Positions 1 to 8,648 of a DNA stretch of 64,000 nucleotides are shown here, piece by piece. A program made the position numbers and the translations under genes. The notes under the pieces are model-generated. The model was given only the letters and a program-made list of their open reading frames with translations. It ran no database searches and was not told the origin of the DNA. This DNA comes from Gammaproteobacteria bacterium. GTDB lineage: Bacteria; Pseudomonadota; Gammaproteobacteria; JAJPIJ01. The stretch's first letter is position 1; each line of letters opens with the position of its first letter. The stretch is taken from the NCBI GenBank assembly GCA_022071965.1, contig JAJVIQ010000014.1:1-64000 (forward strand), in the 5' to 3' direction.

Positions 1-1
1 C

Positions 2-688
2 GAGGCGGCCGCGGCGGCCGCCCGGGCACAGCTGGCTGCCGCGAAGGCGGCGCTCGAGGAGGCGAAGGTCGCGGTGGAATACACGCTCATCCGCGCGCCG
101 TTCGACGGCGTCATCCTCTCCAAGCAGGCCGACATCGGCGACGTCGTGGCGCCGTTCGCCGCCACGACCTCCTCCAAGGGCGCGGTCGTGACCATGGCCG
201 ATCTCGGCACCCTGCAGGTGGAGACCGACATCGCTGAATCCAATCTCGTCGGCGTGACGGTCGGCCAGCCGTGCGAGATCGAGCTCGACGCCCTGCCCGA
301 TGTACGGCTGCGCGGCGAGGTGCACATGATCGTGCCGACGGTCGACCGCACCAAGGCCACGGTGCTCGCGAAGGTGCGATTCATCGATACCGACAGGCGC
401 ATCCTGCCGGACATGAGCGCGCGCGTGGCCTTCCTGTCGCGCGCCATCGACCCGACCGAGCAGAAGCCGCTGGTCGTGGTGCCGTCGGCGGCGCTGCGCA
501 GCGACGGCGCACGCTCCGTGGTCTTTCGCCTGGATGGCGAGCACGCGCGGGAGATCGCCGTCGGGGCGGGGGAGAAGGTGGTCGATACCGTCGTCGTCGA
601 CGGCGGACTGAAGGCCGGCGAGAAGGTCGTGCTCAATCCGCCGGCGGACCTGCGCGACGGCGCCCGCGTGCGGCTTGCGCGACCGTGA
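2..688 (+). CDS. HlyD-family periplasmic adaptor of an ABC exporter (C-terminal part)
   Basis: The reading frame is open from the first bases, so the N-terminus lies outside the window. The first residues visible are an Ala/Glu/Lys-rich helix, the end of the coiled-coil hairpin. Next come the motif YTLIRAPFDGVI, where the chain re-enters the lipoyl half-motif, then a beta-barrel and a C-terminal membrane-proximal domain. This is the usual end of MacA/HlyD membrane-fusion proteins, which link an inner-membrane ABC transporter to the outer envelope. An ABC ATPase gene follows after 35 bp and two FtsX-like permease genes after that, so the four form one exporter operon. The substrate cannot be read from the sequence. 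Confidence 0.85.
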   Translation, partial: EAAAAAARAQLAAAKAALEEAKVAVEYTLIRAPFDGVILSKQADIGDVVAPFAATTSSKGAVVTMADLGTLQVETDIAESNLVGVTVGQPCEIELDALPDVRLRGEVHMIVPTVDRTKATVLAKVRFIDTDRRILPDMSARVAFLSRAIDPTEQKPLVVVPSAALRSDGARSVVFRLDGEHAREIAVGAGEKVVDTVVVDGGLKAGEKVVLNPPADLRDGARVRLARP

Positions 689-723
689 GCGGCACGCCGC
701 GCTGATCCGGGAGCGGTGAGAGG

Positions 724-1440
724 ATGACGGCGGTCGTCGAGATCGAGCATCTGAGCAAGGCCTACCAGCGCGGAGGTCAGGTGGTTCCGGTGCTTCAGGA
801 CATCACGCTCACCCTGCAAATCGGCGACTTCGTCGCGCTCATGGGGCCGTCGGGATCCGGCAAGTCCACGCTGCTCAATCTCATCGCGGGCATCGACGCG
901 CCGGACAGTGGACTGCTGCGGGTAGCCGGCGTGGACATCACCGAGTTCGGCGAGTCGGAACTCGCGCAATGGCGTGCCGAGCACGTCGGCTTCATCTTCC
1001 AGTTCTACAACCTGATGCCGGTGCTGACGGCCTACGAGAACGTCGAGCTGCCGCTGACGCTGACGCACCTGTCGCGCCGCCAGCGCCGCGAGCATGCACG
1101 GCTGGCGCTCGACCTCGTGAGCCTCTCCGACCGCGCCGATCACTACCCCTCGCAGCTCTCCGGCGGCCAGCAGCAGCGCGTGGCGATCGCGCGGGCGCTG
1201 GTGACCGACCCGACGCTCATCGTCGCCGACGAGCCCACCGGCGATCTCGATCGGGTCTCGGCGCGCGAGATCCTCGATCTGCTGGAGTCGCTGAACGAAT
1301 CGTTGCGCAAGACCATCATCATGGTCACCCACGATCACCTCGCCGCCGAGCGCGCGCACATCGTCCGCCATCTCGACAAGGGCGTGCTCACCGAGCAGGT
1401 CGACCGCCCGCGGCCGCGCGGCGCCGGGGCGACGGCGTGA
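724..1440 (+). CDS. ABC transporter ATP-binding protein, MacB/LolD type
   Basis: The 238-aa protein has every nucleotide-binding motif: Walker A GPSGSGKST near residue 42, Q-loop FQFYNL, signature LSGGQQQRVAIARAL, Walker B LIVADEPTGDLD and the H-loop MVTHDH. The Q-loop sequence and the D-loop ending PTGDLD are typical of the MacB/LolD branch, which works with FtsX-like permeases in export or lipoprotein extraction. It lies between the adaptor gene and two FtsX-like permease genes with short gaps, so it should power that complex from the cytoplasmic face. Confidence 0.93.
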   Translation: MTAVVEIEHLSKAYQRGGQVVPVLQDITLTLQIGDFVALMGPSGSGKSTLLNLIAGIDAPDSGLLRVAGVDITEFGESELAQWRAEHVGFIFQFYNLMPVLTAYENVELPLTLTHLSRRQRREHARLALDLVSLSDRADHYPSQLSGGQQQRVAIARALVTDPTLIVADEPTGDLDRVSAREILDLLESLNESLRKTIIMVTHDHLAAERAHIVRHLDKGVLTEQVDRPRPRGAGATA

Positions 1441-1450
1441 GGCGGCGCGG

Positions 1451-2611
1451 ATGAACTATGTTCTCAAGCTCATCGCGCGCAACACGCTGCGGCATCCGCT
1501 GCGCACGCTGCTGACCGTGCTCGGCATCGTCGTGGCGATCACCGCCTTCGGGCTGCTGCGCACCACCGTCGATGCCTGGTACGCGGGCGCCGAGGCGTCC
1601 TCGGCCTCGAGGCTCGTCGTCCGCAACAAGAACTCGCTCACCTTCCCCCTGCCGCTATACTACGGTCCCAAGATCCGCCTGATCGAGGGCGTGGAATCCG
1701 TGAGCGCGGCGCAATGGTTCGCCGGCATCTACATCGACAAGAAGAACTTCTTCCCGCAGTTCGCCGTCGATCCGCACACCTACTTCGCGCTGTTTCCGGA
1801 GTTCGTGATCCCGCCGGAGCAGATGAAGGCGTTCCAGCTCGATCGGCGGGGCGCCATCGCCGGGCGCAAGATCGTCGAGAAATTCGGCTGGAAGCTGGGC
1901 GACCAGATCCCGCTCATCGGCACGATCTACCCCGGCACCTGGAGCTTCGTGCTGCGCGGCGTCTACACCGGCGCGAACTCCAGGACCGACGAGACCCAGT
2001 TCTTCCTGCACTGGGACAACCTCAACGAGACGCTGAAGAAGGTCGCGCCCGACTCCGCCAACCAGGTCGGCATCTTTCTCGTGGGCCTGAAGAACGCCCG
2101 CGAGGCGCCGCTGGTCGCGCAACGCATCGACGCGCAGTTCCGCAACTCGCGCGCCGAGACGCTGACGGAGACCGAGAAGGCGTTTCAGCTCAGCTTCGTC
2201 GCCATGACCGAGGCGATCCTGCTCGTCATCCAGGCGGTCTCGTTCCTGGTCATCGCCATCATCATGGCGGTGATGGCCAACACCATGGCGATGACCGCCC
2301 GCGAGCGCCGCCGCGAGTACGCCACGCTCAAGGCCCTGGGCTTCCCGGTGCGGTTCATCGCCGCGCTCATCATCGGCGAGTCTCTGTTCATAGCCTGTGC
2401 GGCCGGCGCGCTCGGCACCTGGCTCATCTATCCGGCCGCCGCCTACGTCGGCCGCCGGTTCGGCACCATCTTTCCGGTCTTCAACGTCTCCGACAACACG
2501 GTGATCATGGCGCTCGCCGCGACCCTGCTGGTGGGGCTGGTCGCCGCCGCCGGCCCGGCCCTGCAGGCCAGCACCGTCAAGGTGAGCGAAGGCTTCCGCG
2601 CGGTGGGCTGA
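1451..2611 (+). CDS. FtsX-like ABC transporter permease, first of two
   Basis: The 386-aa membrane protein starts with one transmembrane helix after the motif NTLRHPLRTLLTVLG. A large periplasmic MacB-PCD-like domain follows (about residues 45-250), then three C-terminal helices with the FtsX-type motif RRREYATLKALG. That topology is the FtsX/MacB permease fold. The gene starts 10 bp after the ATPase stop and is followed 6 bp later by a second, different permease, so the exporter probably has a heterodimeric membrane core rather than a MacB-like homodimer. Confidence 0.9.
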   Translation: MNYVLKLIARNTLRHPLRTLLTVLGIVVAITAFGLLRTTVDAWYAGAEASSASRLVVRNKNSLTFPLPLYYGPKIRLIEGVESVSAAQWFAGIYIDKKNFFPQFAVDPHTYFALFPEFVIPPEQMKAFQLDRRGAIAGRKIVEKFGWKLGDQIPLIGTIYPGTWSFVLRGVYTGANSRTDETQFFLHWDNLNETLKKVAPDSANQVGIFLVGLKNAREAPLVAQRIDAQFRNSRAETLTETEKAFQLSFVAMTEAILLVIQAVSFLVIAIIMAVMANTMAMTARERRREYATLKALGFPVRFIAALIIGESLFIACAAGALGTWLIYPAAAYVGRRFGTIFPVFNVSDNTVIMALAATLLVGLVAAAGPALQASTVKVSEGFRAVG

Positions 2612-2617
2612 GCAAGG

Positions 2618-3784
2618 ATGGGCATCCCCTTCTCATACATCGTCCGCAATCTCTGGGTGCGCAAGGTCACCACGCTGCTGACCGCGGGCGGCATGGCGCT
2701 GGTGGTGTTCGTCTTCGCCGCCGTGCTCATGCTCTCGGAGGGACTGAAGAAGACCCTGGTCGCCACCGGCAGCCCCGAGAACGTGGTCATCATCCGCCGA
2801 TCGGCGGAGACCGAGGTGCAGAGCAGCGTGTATCGCGACCAGGCGAGCCTGGTGGCGAGCATCCCCGAGATCGCCTACGGGCCGGGCGGCGCACGCATGG
2901 TCTCCAAGGAGGTGCTGGTGCTGATGGTGCTGCCCAAGCGCGGCACGGGCAGCCCGTCGAACGTCACCATACGCGGCCTCTCGGAGGCGGGCCCGGCACT
3001 GCGGCCGCAGGTGCGGCTCATCGAGGGCCGCATGTTCCGGCCCGGGACGTCCGAGATCATCGCCGGCGCGAAGATCGCCGAGGGCTTCCGGGGCGCGGGG
3101 CTCGGCGAGACCATCAAGCTCGGCATCCAGGAATGGAAGGTCGTCGGGGTCTTCGACGCCGGCAGGACCGGCTTCGCCTCGGAGATCTGGGGTGATGCCG
3201 ATCAGTTGATGCAGGCCTTCCGCAGGGACAGCTACTCCTCGGTCATCTTCCGGCTCTCCGACCCGGGGAGCTTCGCGCGGGTGAAGCAGGAACTGGAGGA
3301 CGACCGGCGCCTGACCGTGGAGGCCGAGCGCGAGCCGCAGTTCTACGCGCGGCAGTCCGAGCTCATGGCGAACTTCCTCAACGTGCTCGGGACCATACTG
3401 AGCACCATCTTCTCCATCGGCGCCATCATCGGCGCGATGATCACCATGTACGCGGCGGTCGCCAACCGTACCGCGGAGATCGGCACGCTCCGCGCGCTCG
3501 GATTCCGCCGCCACGACATCCTGACCGCCTTCCTCGTCGAGTCGCTGCTGCTGGGCCTCATCGGCGGCGTGATCGGCCTGGCGCTCGCCTCCTTCATGCA
3601 GGCCTTCACGGTCTCGACCATGAACTGGCAGACCTTCGCCGAACTCGCTTTCAGCTTCACCATGAATACGGGGGTCATCGTGCAGGGTCTGCTGTTCGCG
3701 CTCCTCATGGGCCTGGCCGGCGGCTTCCTGCCTGCCGTGCGCGCCGCGCGGCTCAACATCGTCGACGCGCTGCGCTCGAACTGA
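2618..3784 (+). CDS. FtsX-like ABC transporter permease, second of two
   Basis: The 388-aa permease has the same one-plus-three helix layout as the gene before it: an N-terminal helix after NLWVRKVTTLLTAGG, a periplasmic domain, and C-terminal helices with the coupling motif NRTAEIGTLRALGFRR. It starts 6 bp after the previous stop and ends the operon. The pairing of adaptor, one ATPase and two distinct FtsX-like permeases resembles putative peptide or lipid exporters. No substrate gene lies next to it. Confidence 0.9.
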   Translation: MGIPFSYIVRNLWVRKVTTLLTAGGMALVVFVFAAVLMLSEGLKKTLVATGSPENVVIIRRSAETEVQSSVYRDQASLVASIPEIAYGPGGARMVSKEVLVLMVLPKRGTGSPSNVTIRGLSEAGPALRPQVRLIEGRMFRPGTSEIIAGAKIAEGFRGAGLGETIKLGIQEWKVVGVFDAGRTGFASEIWGDADQLMQAFRRDSYSSVIFRLSDPGSFARVKQELEDDRRLTVEAEREPQFYARQSELMANFLNVLGTILSTIFSIGAIIGAMITMYAAVANRTAEIGTLRALGFRRHDILTAFLVESLLLGLIGGVIGLALASFMQAFTVSTMNWQTFAELAFSFTMNTGVIVQGLLFALLMGLAGGFLPAVRAARLNIVDALRSN

Positions 3785-3804
3785 GCCGCCACCGGGAAGG
3801 CGGC
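3785..3804 (+). terminator. Weak hairpin after the exporter operon
   Basis: A 6-bp GC stem (GCCGCC/GGCGGC) with an 8-nt loop directly follows the last permease stop codon. There is no T-tract, so intrinsic termination is uncertain. Confidence 0.3.
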
Positions 3805-3970
3805 CTCGAGGCAGGAACTTCGCGCGCCGGCTTCGGCCCAAGACCGCATCGACGGCGGATGTCGTGGTCTATACTCGTACTGCTTCGCCGCAACATGGGC
3901 GCCAGCCGACGGCGCACGGGCGATCGGCGGGTCACCGTCCCGTCGGCGCGGTGAACACGGAGGCAATCTC

Positions 3971-4543
3971 ATGAACGCAAGAGGCATCACGCTCGTATCC
4001 ATCGGCCTGGCGCTGCTGTGCAGTCGTGGCGCGGAGGCCGCCCAATACAAGATCGATCCCAGCCACGCGTCGATCCAGTTCCGCATCTCCCATCTTGGCT
4101 TCAGCACGATGACCGGCCGCTTCAACAAGTTCGACGGCCACCTCGAATGGGACGAGGCGCATCCGGAGACCGCCTCGGTGGAGATCACGATCGATACCTC
4201 GAGCGTCGACACCAACTGGGCGGAACGTGACAAGCATCTGCGGGAGCCGCGCTACCTCGGGGTCGATGCCTATCCGCAGGCCACGTTCAGGAGCACCTCG
4301 TACACCGGCGACGCCAGCGGCGGACAGCTGCTCGGCGAGCTGACGCTGCACGGGGTAACTCGCACGCTGGGCATCGACATCAGGCGCGTCGGCGAGGGTC
4401 ACGATCCGTGGGGCGACTATCGCGCCGGTTTCGACGGCACGGCCACGCTGCGCCGCGCCGATTTCGGCGTCGGCTACGACCTCGGTCCCACGGCGGAGTC
4501 CATGGAGTTCGACCTGCACATCGAGGGCGTCCGCGAGAAGTAG
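3971..4543 (+). CDS. YceI-family periplasmic lipid-binding-like protein
   Basis: The 190-aa product has a signal peptide of about 23 residues ending in GAEA, then the YceI/lipocalin-like pattern: YKIDPSHASIQFRISHLGFS, a central DTSSVDTNWAERDKHLR block and the TLHGVTRTL strand. YceI proteins form a beta-barrel that binds isoprenoid-like lipids in the periplasm, and several are induced by alkali or osmotic stress. The start is supported by GGAGG about 10 bases upstream. The gene stands alone on its strand. Confidence 0.92.
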   Translation: MNARGITLVSIGLALLCSRGAEAAQYKIDPSHASIQFRISHLGFSTMTGRFNKFDGHLEWDEAHPETASVEITIDTSSVDTNWAERDKHLREPRYLGVDAYPQATFRSTSYTGDASGGQLLGELTLHGVTRTLGIDIRRVGEGHDPWGDYRAGFDGTATLRRADFGVGYDLGPTAESMEFDLHIEGVREK

Positions 4544-4678
4544 CGTCCATCCCGTAAATCCCCTCCCCGGACGATCGAGCACGAACGCCGGACGAGTGGT
4601 CATTCGGGTCGCAGCAGTCCGTCGCTACACTTTCCCGCAATCCCGGACTTCCACGCGATTGCATCAGGAGCGACGTTC

Positions 4679-5101
4679 ATGGCACATACGAGCAGCTGTT
4701 TCTGCGGTGAAGTGCGATTCGAGGTGACCGGCGAGCCGGTGGCCATGGGCTATTGCCACTGCGCCTCGTGCCGGCACTGGTCGGCGGGTCCGGTCAATGC
4801 GTTCACGCTGTGGAAACCGGAGACCCTCAAGGTGACGCAAGGCGCCGCGAGCATCGGTACATACAACAGGACACCCGGAAGCTCCCGCAAGTGGTGCCAC
4901 AAGTGCGGCGGACATCTGTTCACGGATCACCCGGGCTTTGGTCTGGTGGACGTTTACGCCGCCCTGCTCCCGGAGCTGCGCTTCGAGCCCGGCGTTCACG
5001 TGAACTACGAGGAGACGGTGCTCCGCATACACGACGGCAGTCCGAAGCTCAAGGACTTCCCGAAAGAGCTGGGCGGGTCGGGGGTCAGCGTGCCGGAGTA
5101 G
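4679..5101 (+). CDS. GFA/CENP-V-fold zinc protein
   Basis: The 140-aa protein carries the cysteine clusters of the GFA family (glutathione-dependent formaldehyde-activating enzyme fold): CFCGEVRFEV near the start, YCHCASCRHW around residue 25 and WCHKCGGHLFTDHPG around residue 75. These cysteines bind structural zinc. Most members have no proven formaldehyde activity, so only the fold is safe to state. A second, shorter and diverged member lies at 54414. Confidence 0.88.
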   Translation: MAHTSSCFCGEVRFEVTGEPVAMGYCHCASCRHWSAGPVNAFTLWKPETLKVTQGAASIGTYNRTPGSSRKWCHKCGGHLFTDHPGFGLVDVYAALLPELRFEPGVHVNYEETVLRIHDGSPKLKDFPKELGGSGVSVPE

Positions 5102-5419
5102 CGCGTCCGGCGCCACCGGGCGCGCTGGCGGCCGCGGATGGACAGCCTCAAGGGGGAAGCACGGCGAATCCTGCCCCTTCGCCACGTTGCTGGCAACGAA
5201 GCCGCGGGGCCAGTCGAAGGGGCTCGCGGTCGCATCCCGCTGAACGGCTCTTCGGGGGCGCTCGGCCGGTTCGGCGGCAGACCGTTTCGGAACGACCGGA
5301 GCGCCTCGATCCGACTCGCCGTGTCGCTACACGTGTACGCGCAGGCACGTCAAGTTCATCCCGCGCTCCCGGTACGACTCCGGGTGGCGCATCGGGACGC
5401 GTCTCCGGATGAAGCCTGC
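5102..5419. other. Intergenic region without a recognisable gene
   Basis: No open frame here resembles a known protein or has a convincing ribosome binding site. I see no hairpin followed by a T-run. Confidence 0.5.
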
Positions 5420-5602
5420 CTAGCTCTCCCGCGGGCCGCGCATCTGGAGCAGCGCGTTCTCCACGCGCCGCCAGAACTTCGCCTGCGGCTCGTCGCCGGC
5501 TTTCTCGAACGACGCGGCCTTCTGCGCCGCCTCGGCGATCGCCTTGGATCCCTGCGCGTCATACATGTGACGCGCGACCGTGTATATGTCCGAAATGTTC
5601 AT
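5420..5602 (-). CDS. Small conserved-looking protein of unknown function (60 aa)
   Basis: A 60-aa frame begins with ATG at 5602, preceded by GGAGG at good spacing. The frame can be read further upstream, but that part has no protein-like character, so the short form is preferred. The product (MNISDIYTVARHMY at the N-terminus, then KAIAEAAQKAASFEKAGDE) looks like two amphipathic helices rich in Ala, Lys and Glu, with no signal peptide. I do not recognise a family. It resembles the small soluble proteins often seen in Gammaproteobacteria without known function. Confidence 0.6.
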   Translation of the reverse strand: MNISDIYTVARHMYDAQGSKAIAEAAQKAASFEKAGDEPQAKFWRRVENALLQMRGPRES

Positions 5603-6143
5603 GGGCACCTCCGTGGCGGGATCGAAAGTCTCTTCGACCCTGAATATGCCGATTTGATTCGCGTCAATCCGCAGGCTGCCGCGCCGCGAAGCCACATGCT
5701 CGGCTTCGACCGGAACGCCGGCCAGCGGCGTCATCCGGCGCCCGCGCGGCTCCACTCCCTGGTGCCCGATCAATGCCCGCCCCGAATGTCTGTCTCTTAG
5801 AATGTGGGCCACGGTCCCGGTTGACCGCCCGGGATCGAGGGCGACCCGCCGCCAGCCGGCCAGCAACGCGGGCGGGCGTTCACCGCCGGCAATCGGCGTT
5901 TGGCGGACGATCGAGCATCAGGAAAGGGCGATCGCCGGACGCTGACGAAGTGAACGGTCGCGGCTTGTCCGGTATGTCGTTTCATTGAATACTGCCGGCA
6001 GATCGTGTTACCGGTGGGTTTGTCATGGCGCCGCGGCCAACGGGTTCAGAACGCAGGTTCGATGTTGTCGGACAGCTTCCCGTCTCACCCTCCGGAAACG
6101 AGTCTTCCAGATCGGTCGGGGCGCCGCTGAAGGGAGTCGCCAA
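5603..6143. other. Intergenic region between divergent genes
   Basis: This 541-bp stretch separates the small minus-strand gene from the antiporter gene and should hold both promoters. I found no RNA gene or repeat. The antiporter frame is open back to 5985, but the region before 6144 does not encode membrane helices and looks untranslated. Confidence 0.45.
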
Positions 6144-7229
6144 GTGAACAGCAGAAGCCGGCCGGCATGGGACTGGAACGTCGTCGTGCCCGTCATCGCC
6201 TGCGCCCTTCTTGCCGCGGTCTGGGGACGCCCGCTGGGCTGGGCACTGGTTCTGCTGGCCGCTGCGGTGCTCGTGGCGGCAGTGGTGCTCGGGGTTCACC
6301 ACGCCGAGGTCGTCGCCCATCGCGTCGGCGAGCCATTCGGCACGCTCGTCCTCGCACTGGCGGTTACCGTGATCGAATTGGGCCTCATAGGGTCCATCAT
6401 GCTCTCCGGTGGCACCGGCGCCGGCACCCTGGCCCGCGACACCTTGTTTGCCACGGTAATGATCGTGTGCAACGGTGTGGTCGGGAGCTGTCTCGTCGGG
6501 GGCGCCGTTCGGCATCACGTACTCGAGTTCCGGGTGCAGGGCGCGGGCCATGCACTCGCCGCCCTCGCGCCGCTCGTCACGCTTACCCTGGTACTGCCGA
6601 ATTTCACGGCGACTACCCCCGGACCGTGGTACTCGCCCGCGCAACTCGCGTTTGCCGGTGCCTCGTCGCTGGTCCTCTATGGCGTGTTCGTGTTTGCGCA
6701 GACCGTTCGCCATCGGGATTACTTTCTTCCAGTTCTGGCCCGGGATGCGGAACAGCATGTTGCGCCGCCCTCCAACCGGGTCGCCCTGGCAAGCATGGCA
6801 TTGCTGATGCTCTGTCTCGTTGCGGTCGTCGGGCTGGCAAAGCAGCTCGCGCCGGTCATCGAGGAGGGGGTGCGGGCCATCGGCGCACCGCCGACCACGG
6901 TCGGTCTGATTATCGCGCTCATCGTGCTCGCGCCGGAATCGGCGGCCGCCCTGCGCGCCGCCGCGCGCAATCGCATGCAGACCAGCCTCAATCTGGCGCT
7001 CGGATCCGCGCTGGCCAGCATCGGGCTCACCATCCCGTCCGTCGTGGTGCTCTCCGTCGTGCTCGGGCAGCCATTGGCACTCGGTCTCGCGCCGGCGCAG
7101 ATCGTGCTGCTGGCACTGACCATGTTGCTGTCGGTAATTACCCTGGCCAGTGGCCGTGCCACGATCCTGCATGGGGCAGTGCATCTGGTCGTGTTCGCCG
7201 CGTTTCTCGTCCTGGCGTTCGTACCCTGA
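6144..7229 (+). CDS. ChaA-like calcium/cation:proton antiporter
   Basis: The 361-aa product has about eleven hydrophobic segments and the two alpha-repeat signatures of the CaCA superfamily: FGTLVLALAVTVIELGLI near residue 60 and the second repeat IVLAPESAAALRAAARNRMQTS near residue 255. Length and motifs match ChaA, an inner-membrane antiporter that expels Ca2+, Na+ or K+ in exchange for protons. The GTG at 6144 was chosen because AGGGAG lies 8-13 bases upstream and the protein then begins directly before the first helix. The gene is convergent with the DUF1989 gene. Confidence 0.85.
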   Translation: MNSRSRPAWDWNVVVPVIACALLAAVWGRPLGWALVLLAAAVLVAAVVLGVHHAEVVAHRVGEPFGTLVLALAVTVIELGLIGSIMLSGGTGAGTLARDTLFATVMIVCNGVVGSCLVGGAVRHHVLEFRVQGAGHALAALAPLVTLTLVLPNFTATTPGPWYSPAQLAFAGASSLVLYGVFVFAQTVRHRDYFLPVLARDAEQHVAPPSNRVALASMALLMLCLVAVVGLAKQLAPVIEEGVRAIGAPPTTVGLIIALIVLAPESAAALRAAARNRMQTSLNLALGSALASIGLTIPSVVVLSVVLGQPLALGLAPAQIVLLALTMLLSVITLASGRATILHGAVHLVVFAAFLVLAFVP

Positions 7230-7261
7230 GGATCGGCCCCGGTCGGCGGCCGCTGGCAGCA

Positions 7262-7282
7262 GAACGGCTGACAGGGCCGTTC
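7262..7282. terminator. Hairpin between convergent genes
   Basis: A perfect 7-bp stem (GAACGGC/GCCGTTC) with a 7-nt loop lies between the antiporter gene and the end of the minus-strand operon, touching the latter's stop codon. No T-run follows on either strand. Confidence 0.4.
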
Positions 7283-7871
7283 ACGCGACGATGAAATGCG
7301 CCTCGACCGGGTTGAAGCCGTTGATCGGGATCATGTCCTGCGGACACGCGGACATCGCGACGATGCAGTCCATCTCCGCGCGCAGCACGACGTAGTCACC
7401 GGGTCTGGACACCGCCGGCAGCCACTGGATGCCGTCGTTGTCGACGACCGGAATGTTCATCCAGAGGTTCAGCGGCGAGGGGCACTCCGGCGGCACCAGG
7501 CCCAGCTCCGCCATCGCCTCGCGCAGGTTGTCGGTGCAGTTGCGGTGATACTCCTTGCACCCCAGTCCCTCGTAACGCCAGACGTCGCAGGCCGCGATCA
7601 GCGTATCGTGCATGCCCGGCGAGGTGTCCTCGGTCAGCGTCAGGATCGGCCGCCGGTGATTGCTGGCGATTGGATCGCCGACCCTGGGCCGGATCCTGTC
7701 GAGGCATGCGCGTGCATGCTCCATCGACATGAACTCGCGCAGGTCGGCGGCATTGAAGGCCCAGGTATCGACGACCTGCGTGCCGTGGGTATTGACGATG
7801 CGAATGCTCTGGCCCCTGGCCAGGCGCGCGGCCTTCCCTTGCCGCGCCGGGATGGTGACGAGTTCACTCAT
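7281..7871 (-). CDS. DUF1989 protein, urea carboxylase-associated family
   Basis: The 196-aa protein matches the DUF1989 family, originally noted as urea-carboxylase-associated proteins. Recognisable parts are the N-terminal IPARQGKAARLARGQSIRI, the GTQVVDTWAFN motif, the conserved cysteine in CKEYHRNCTDNL and SPLNLWMNIPV. Family members sit next to urea amidolyase, guanidine carboxylase or amine catabolism genes; their biochemical role is largely unproven. Here it is the last gene of an eight-gene operon, 24 bp after an SDR gene, with a ureohydrolase at the other end. No urea carboxylase gene is in the window. Confidence 0.85.
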   Translation of the reverse strand: MSELVTIPARQGKAARLARGQSIRIVNTHGTQVVDTWAFNAADLREFMSMEHARACLDRIRPRVGDPIASNHRRPILTLTEDTSPGMHDTLIAACDVWRYEGLGCKEYHRNCTDNLREAMAELGLVPPECPSPLNLWMNIPVVDNDGIQWLPAVSRPGDYVVLRAEMDCIVAMSACPQDMIPINGFNPVEAHFIVA

Positions 7872-7895
7872 GGTCGAGGTCTCCGCGGGTGATCA

Positions 7896-8648
7896 CTAGT
7901 ACATCGCCGCCCCGCCGTTCGGACTGATGCACTGTCCTGTCATGAACGTCGCGCCGGGTCCGGCGAGGAACACCGCGACGGCGGCTATCTCCTCGACCTT
8001 CGCGATGCGACCCAGCGGGTTGCTCTCCTCCTTCTTCCTCCATTCGGAGCTCATGTGCCCGATGTCGAGCATCGGTGTGTCGGTCGGCCCCGGTGCGATG
8101 GCGTTCACCAGGATCCACGGCGCGAACTCGCGCGCCCAGGACCGGGTCATCGACAGCACCGCGCCCTTGGAGGCGCAATACGGCGAGAACTGCTCGCGGC
8201 CGAGCAGTGCGAGCTCCGAGGAGATGTTGATCACCCGTCCGTGGCGCTGAGCCGCCATGATGCGCAGCGCCTCCCGCCCCACGACGAACGTGCCGCGCAC
8301 ATTCACGGCCATGATCCGGTCGAACACCGCGAGGGGTGTGTCGAGCAGCGGACCGTCGGCGATCACGCCGGCGCAGTTGACGAGCAGATCGAGCCCACCC
8401 ATGCCCCGGGCGGCGCCGGTCACCGCCGCAACCGCCGATGCCTCGTCGGACACGTCGGCCTGCACCGCAAACGCGCTTCCGCCGGCGGCCAGGATACCCG
8501 CGACCACCGCGTCCGATGCCTCCGCCGCAGCGCGATCGACGATCGCGACATGCATGCCCTCGCGCGCCAGCGCGCAGGCGATGCCGCGCCCGATGCCGCT
8601 GGCGGCGCCGGTGACGATGGCCTTCTGTCCGGCCAGCGGCCCGCTCAC
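7896..8648 (-). CDS. SDR-family NAD(P)-dependent oxidoreductase (downstream copy)
   Basis: The 250-aa classical short-chain dehydrogenase has the cofactor motif TGAASGIG near residue 14, NCAG around residue 90 and the catalytic Ser...Tyr-x-x-x-Lys set in ISSELALLG and YCASK. The GTG start at 8648 overlaps the stop of the upstream SDR gene by 4 bp, which indicates translational coupling. Such enzymes oxidise or reduce an alcohol/ketone with NAD(P). In this operon it probably acts on a breakdown product of the imported nitrogen compound. The two SDRs are clearly different proteins, not recent duplicates. Confidence 0.88.
   Translation of the reverse strand: MSGPLAGQKAIVTGAASGIGRGIACALAREGMHVAIVDRAAAEASDAVVAGILAAGGSAFAVQADVSDEASAVAAVTGAARGMGGLDLLVNCAGVIADGPLLDTPLAVFDRIMAVNVRGTFVVGREALRIMAAQRHGRVINISSELALLGREQFSPYCASKGAVLSMTRSWAREFAPWILVNAIAPGPTDTPMLDIGHMSSEWRKKEESNPLGRIAKVEEIAAVAVFLAGPGATFMTGQCISPNGGAAMY

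Noticed and set aside
2626-3841. Long minus-strand frames opposite the exporter permeases and other genes
   Set aside because: They lie in frames opposite well-conserved genes, have skewed Arg/Ala/His composition and no ribosome sites; they result from high GC.
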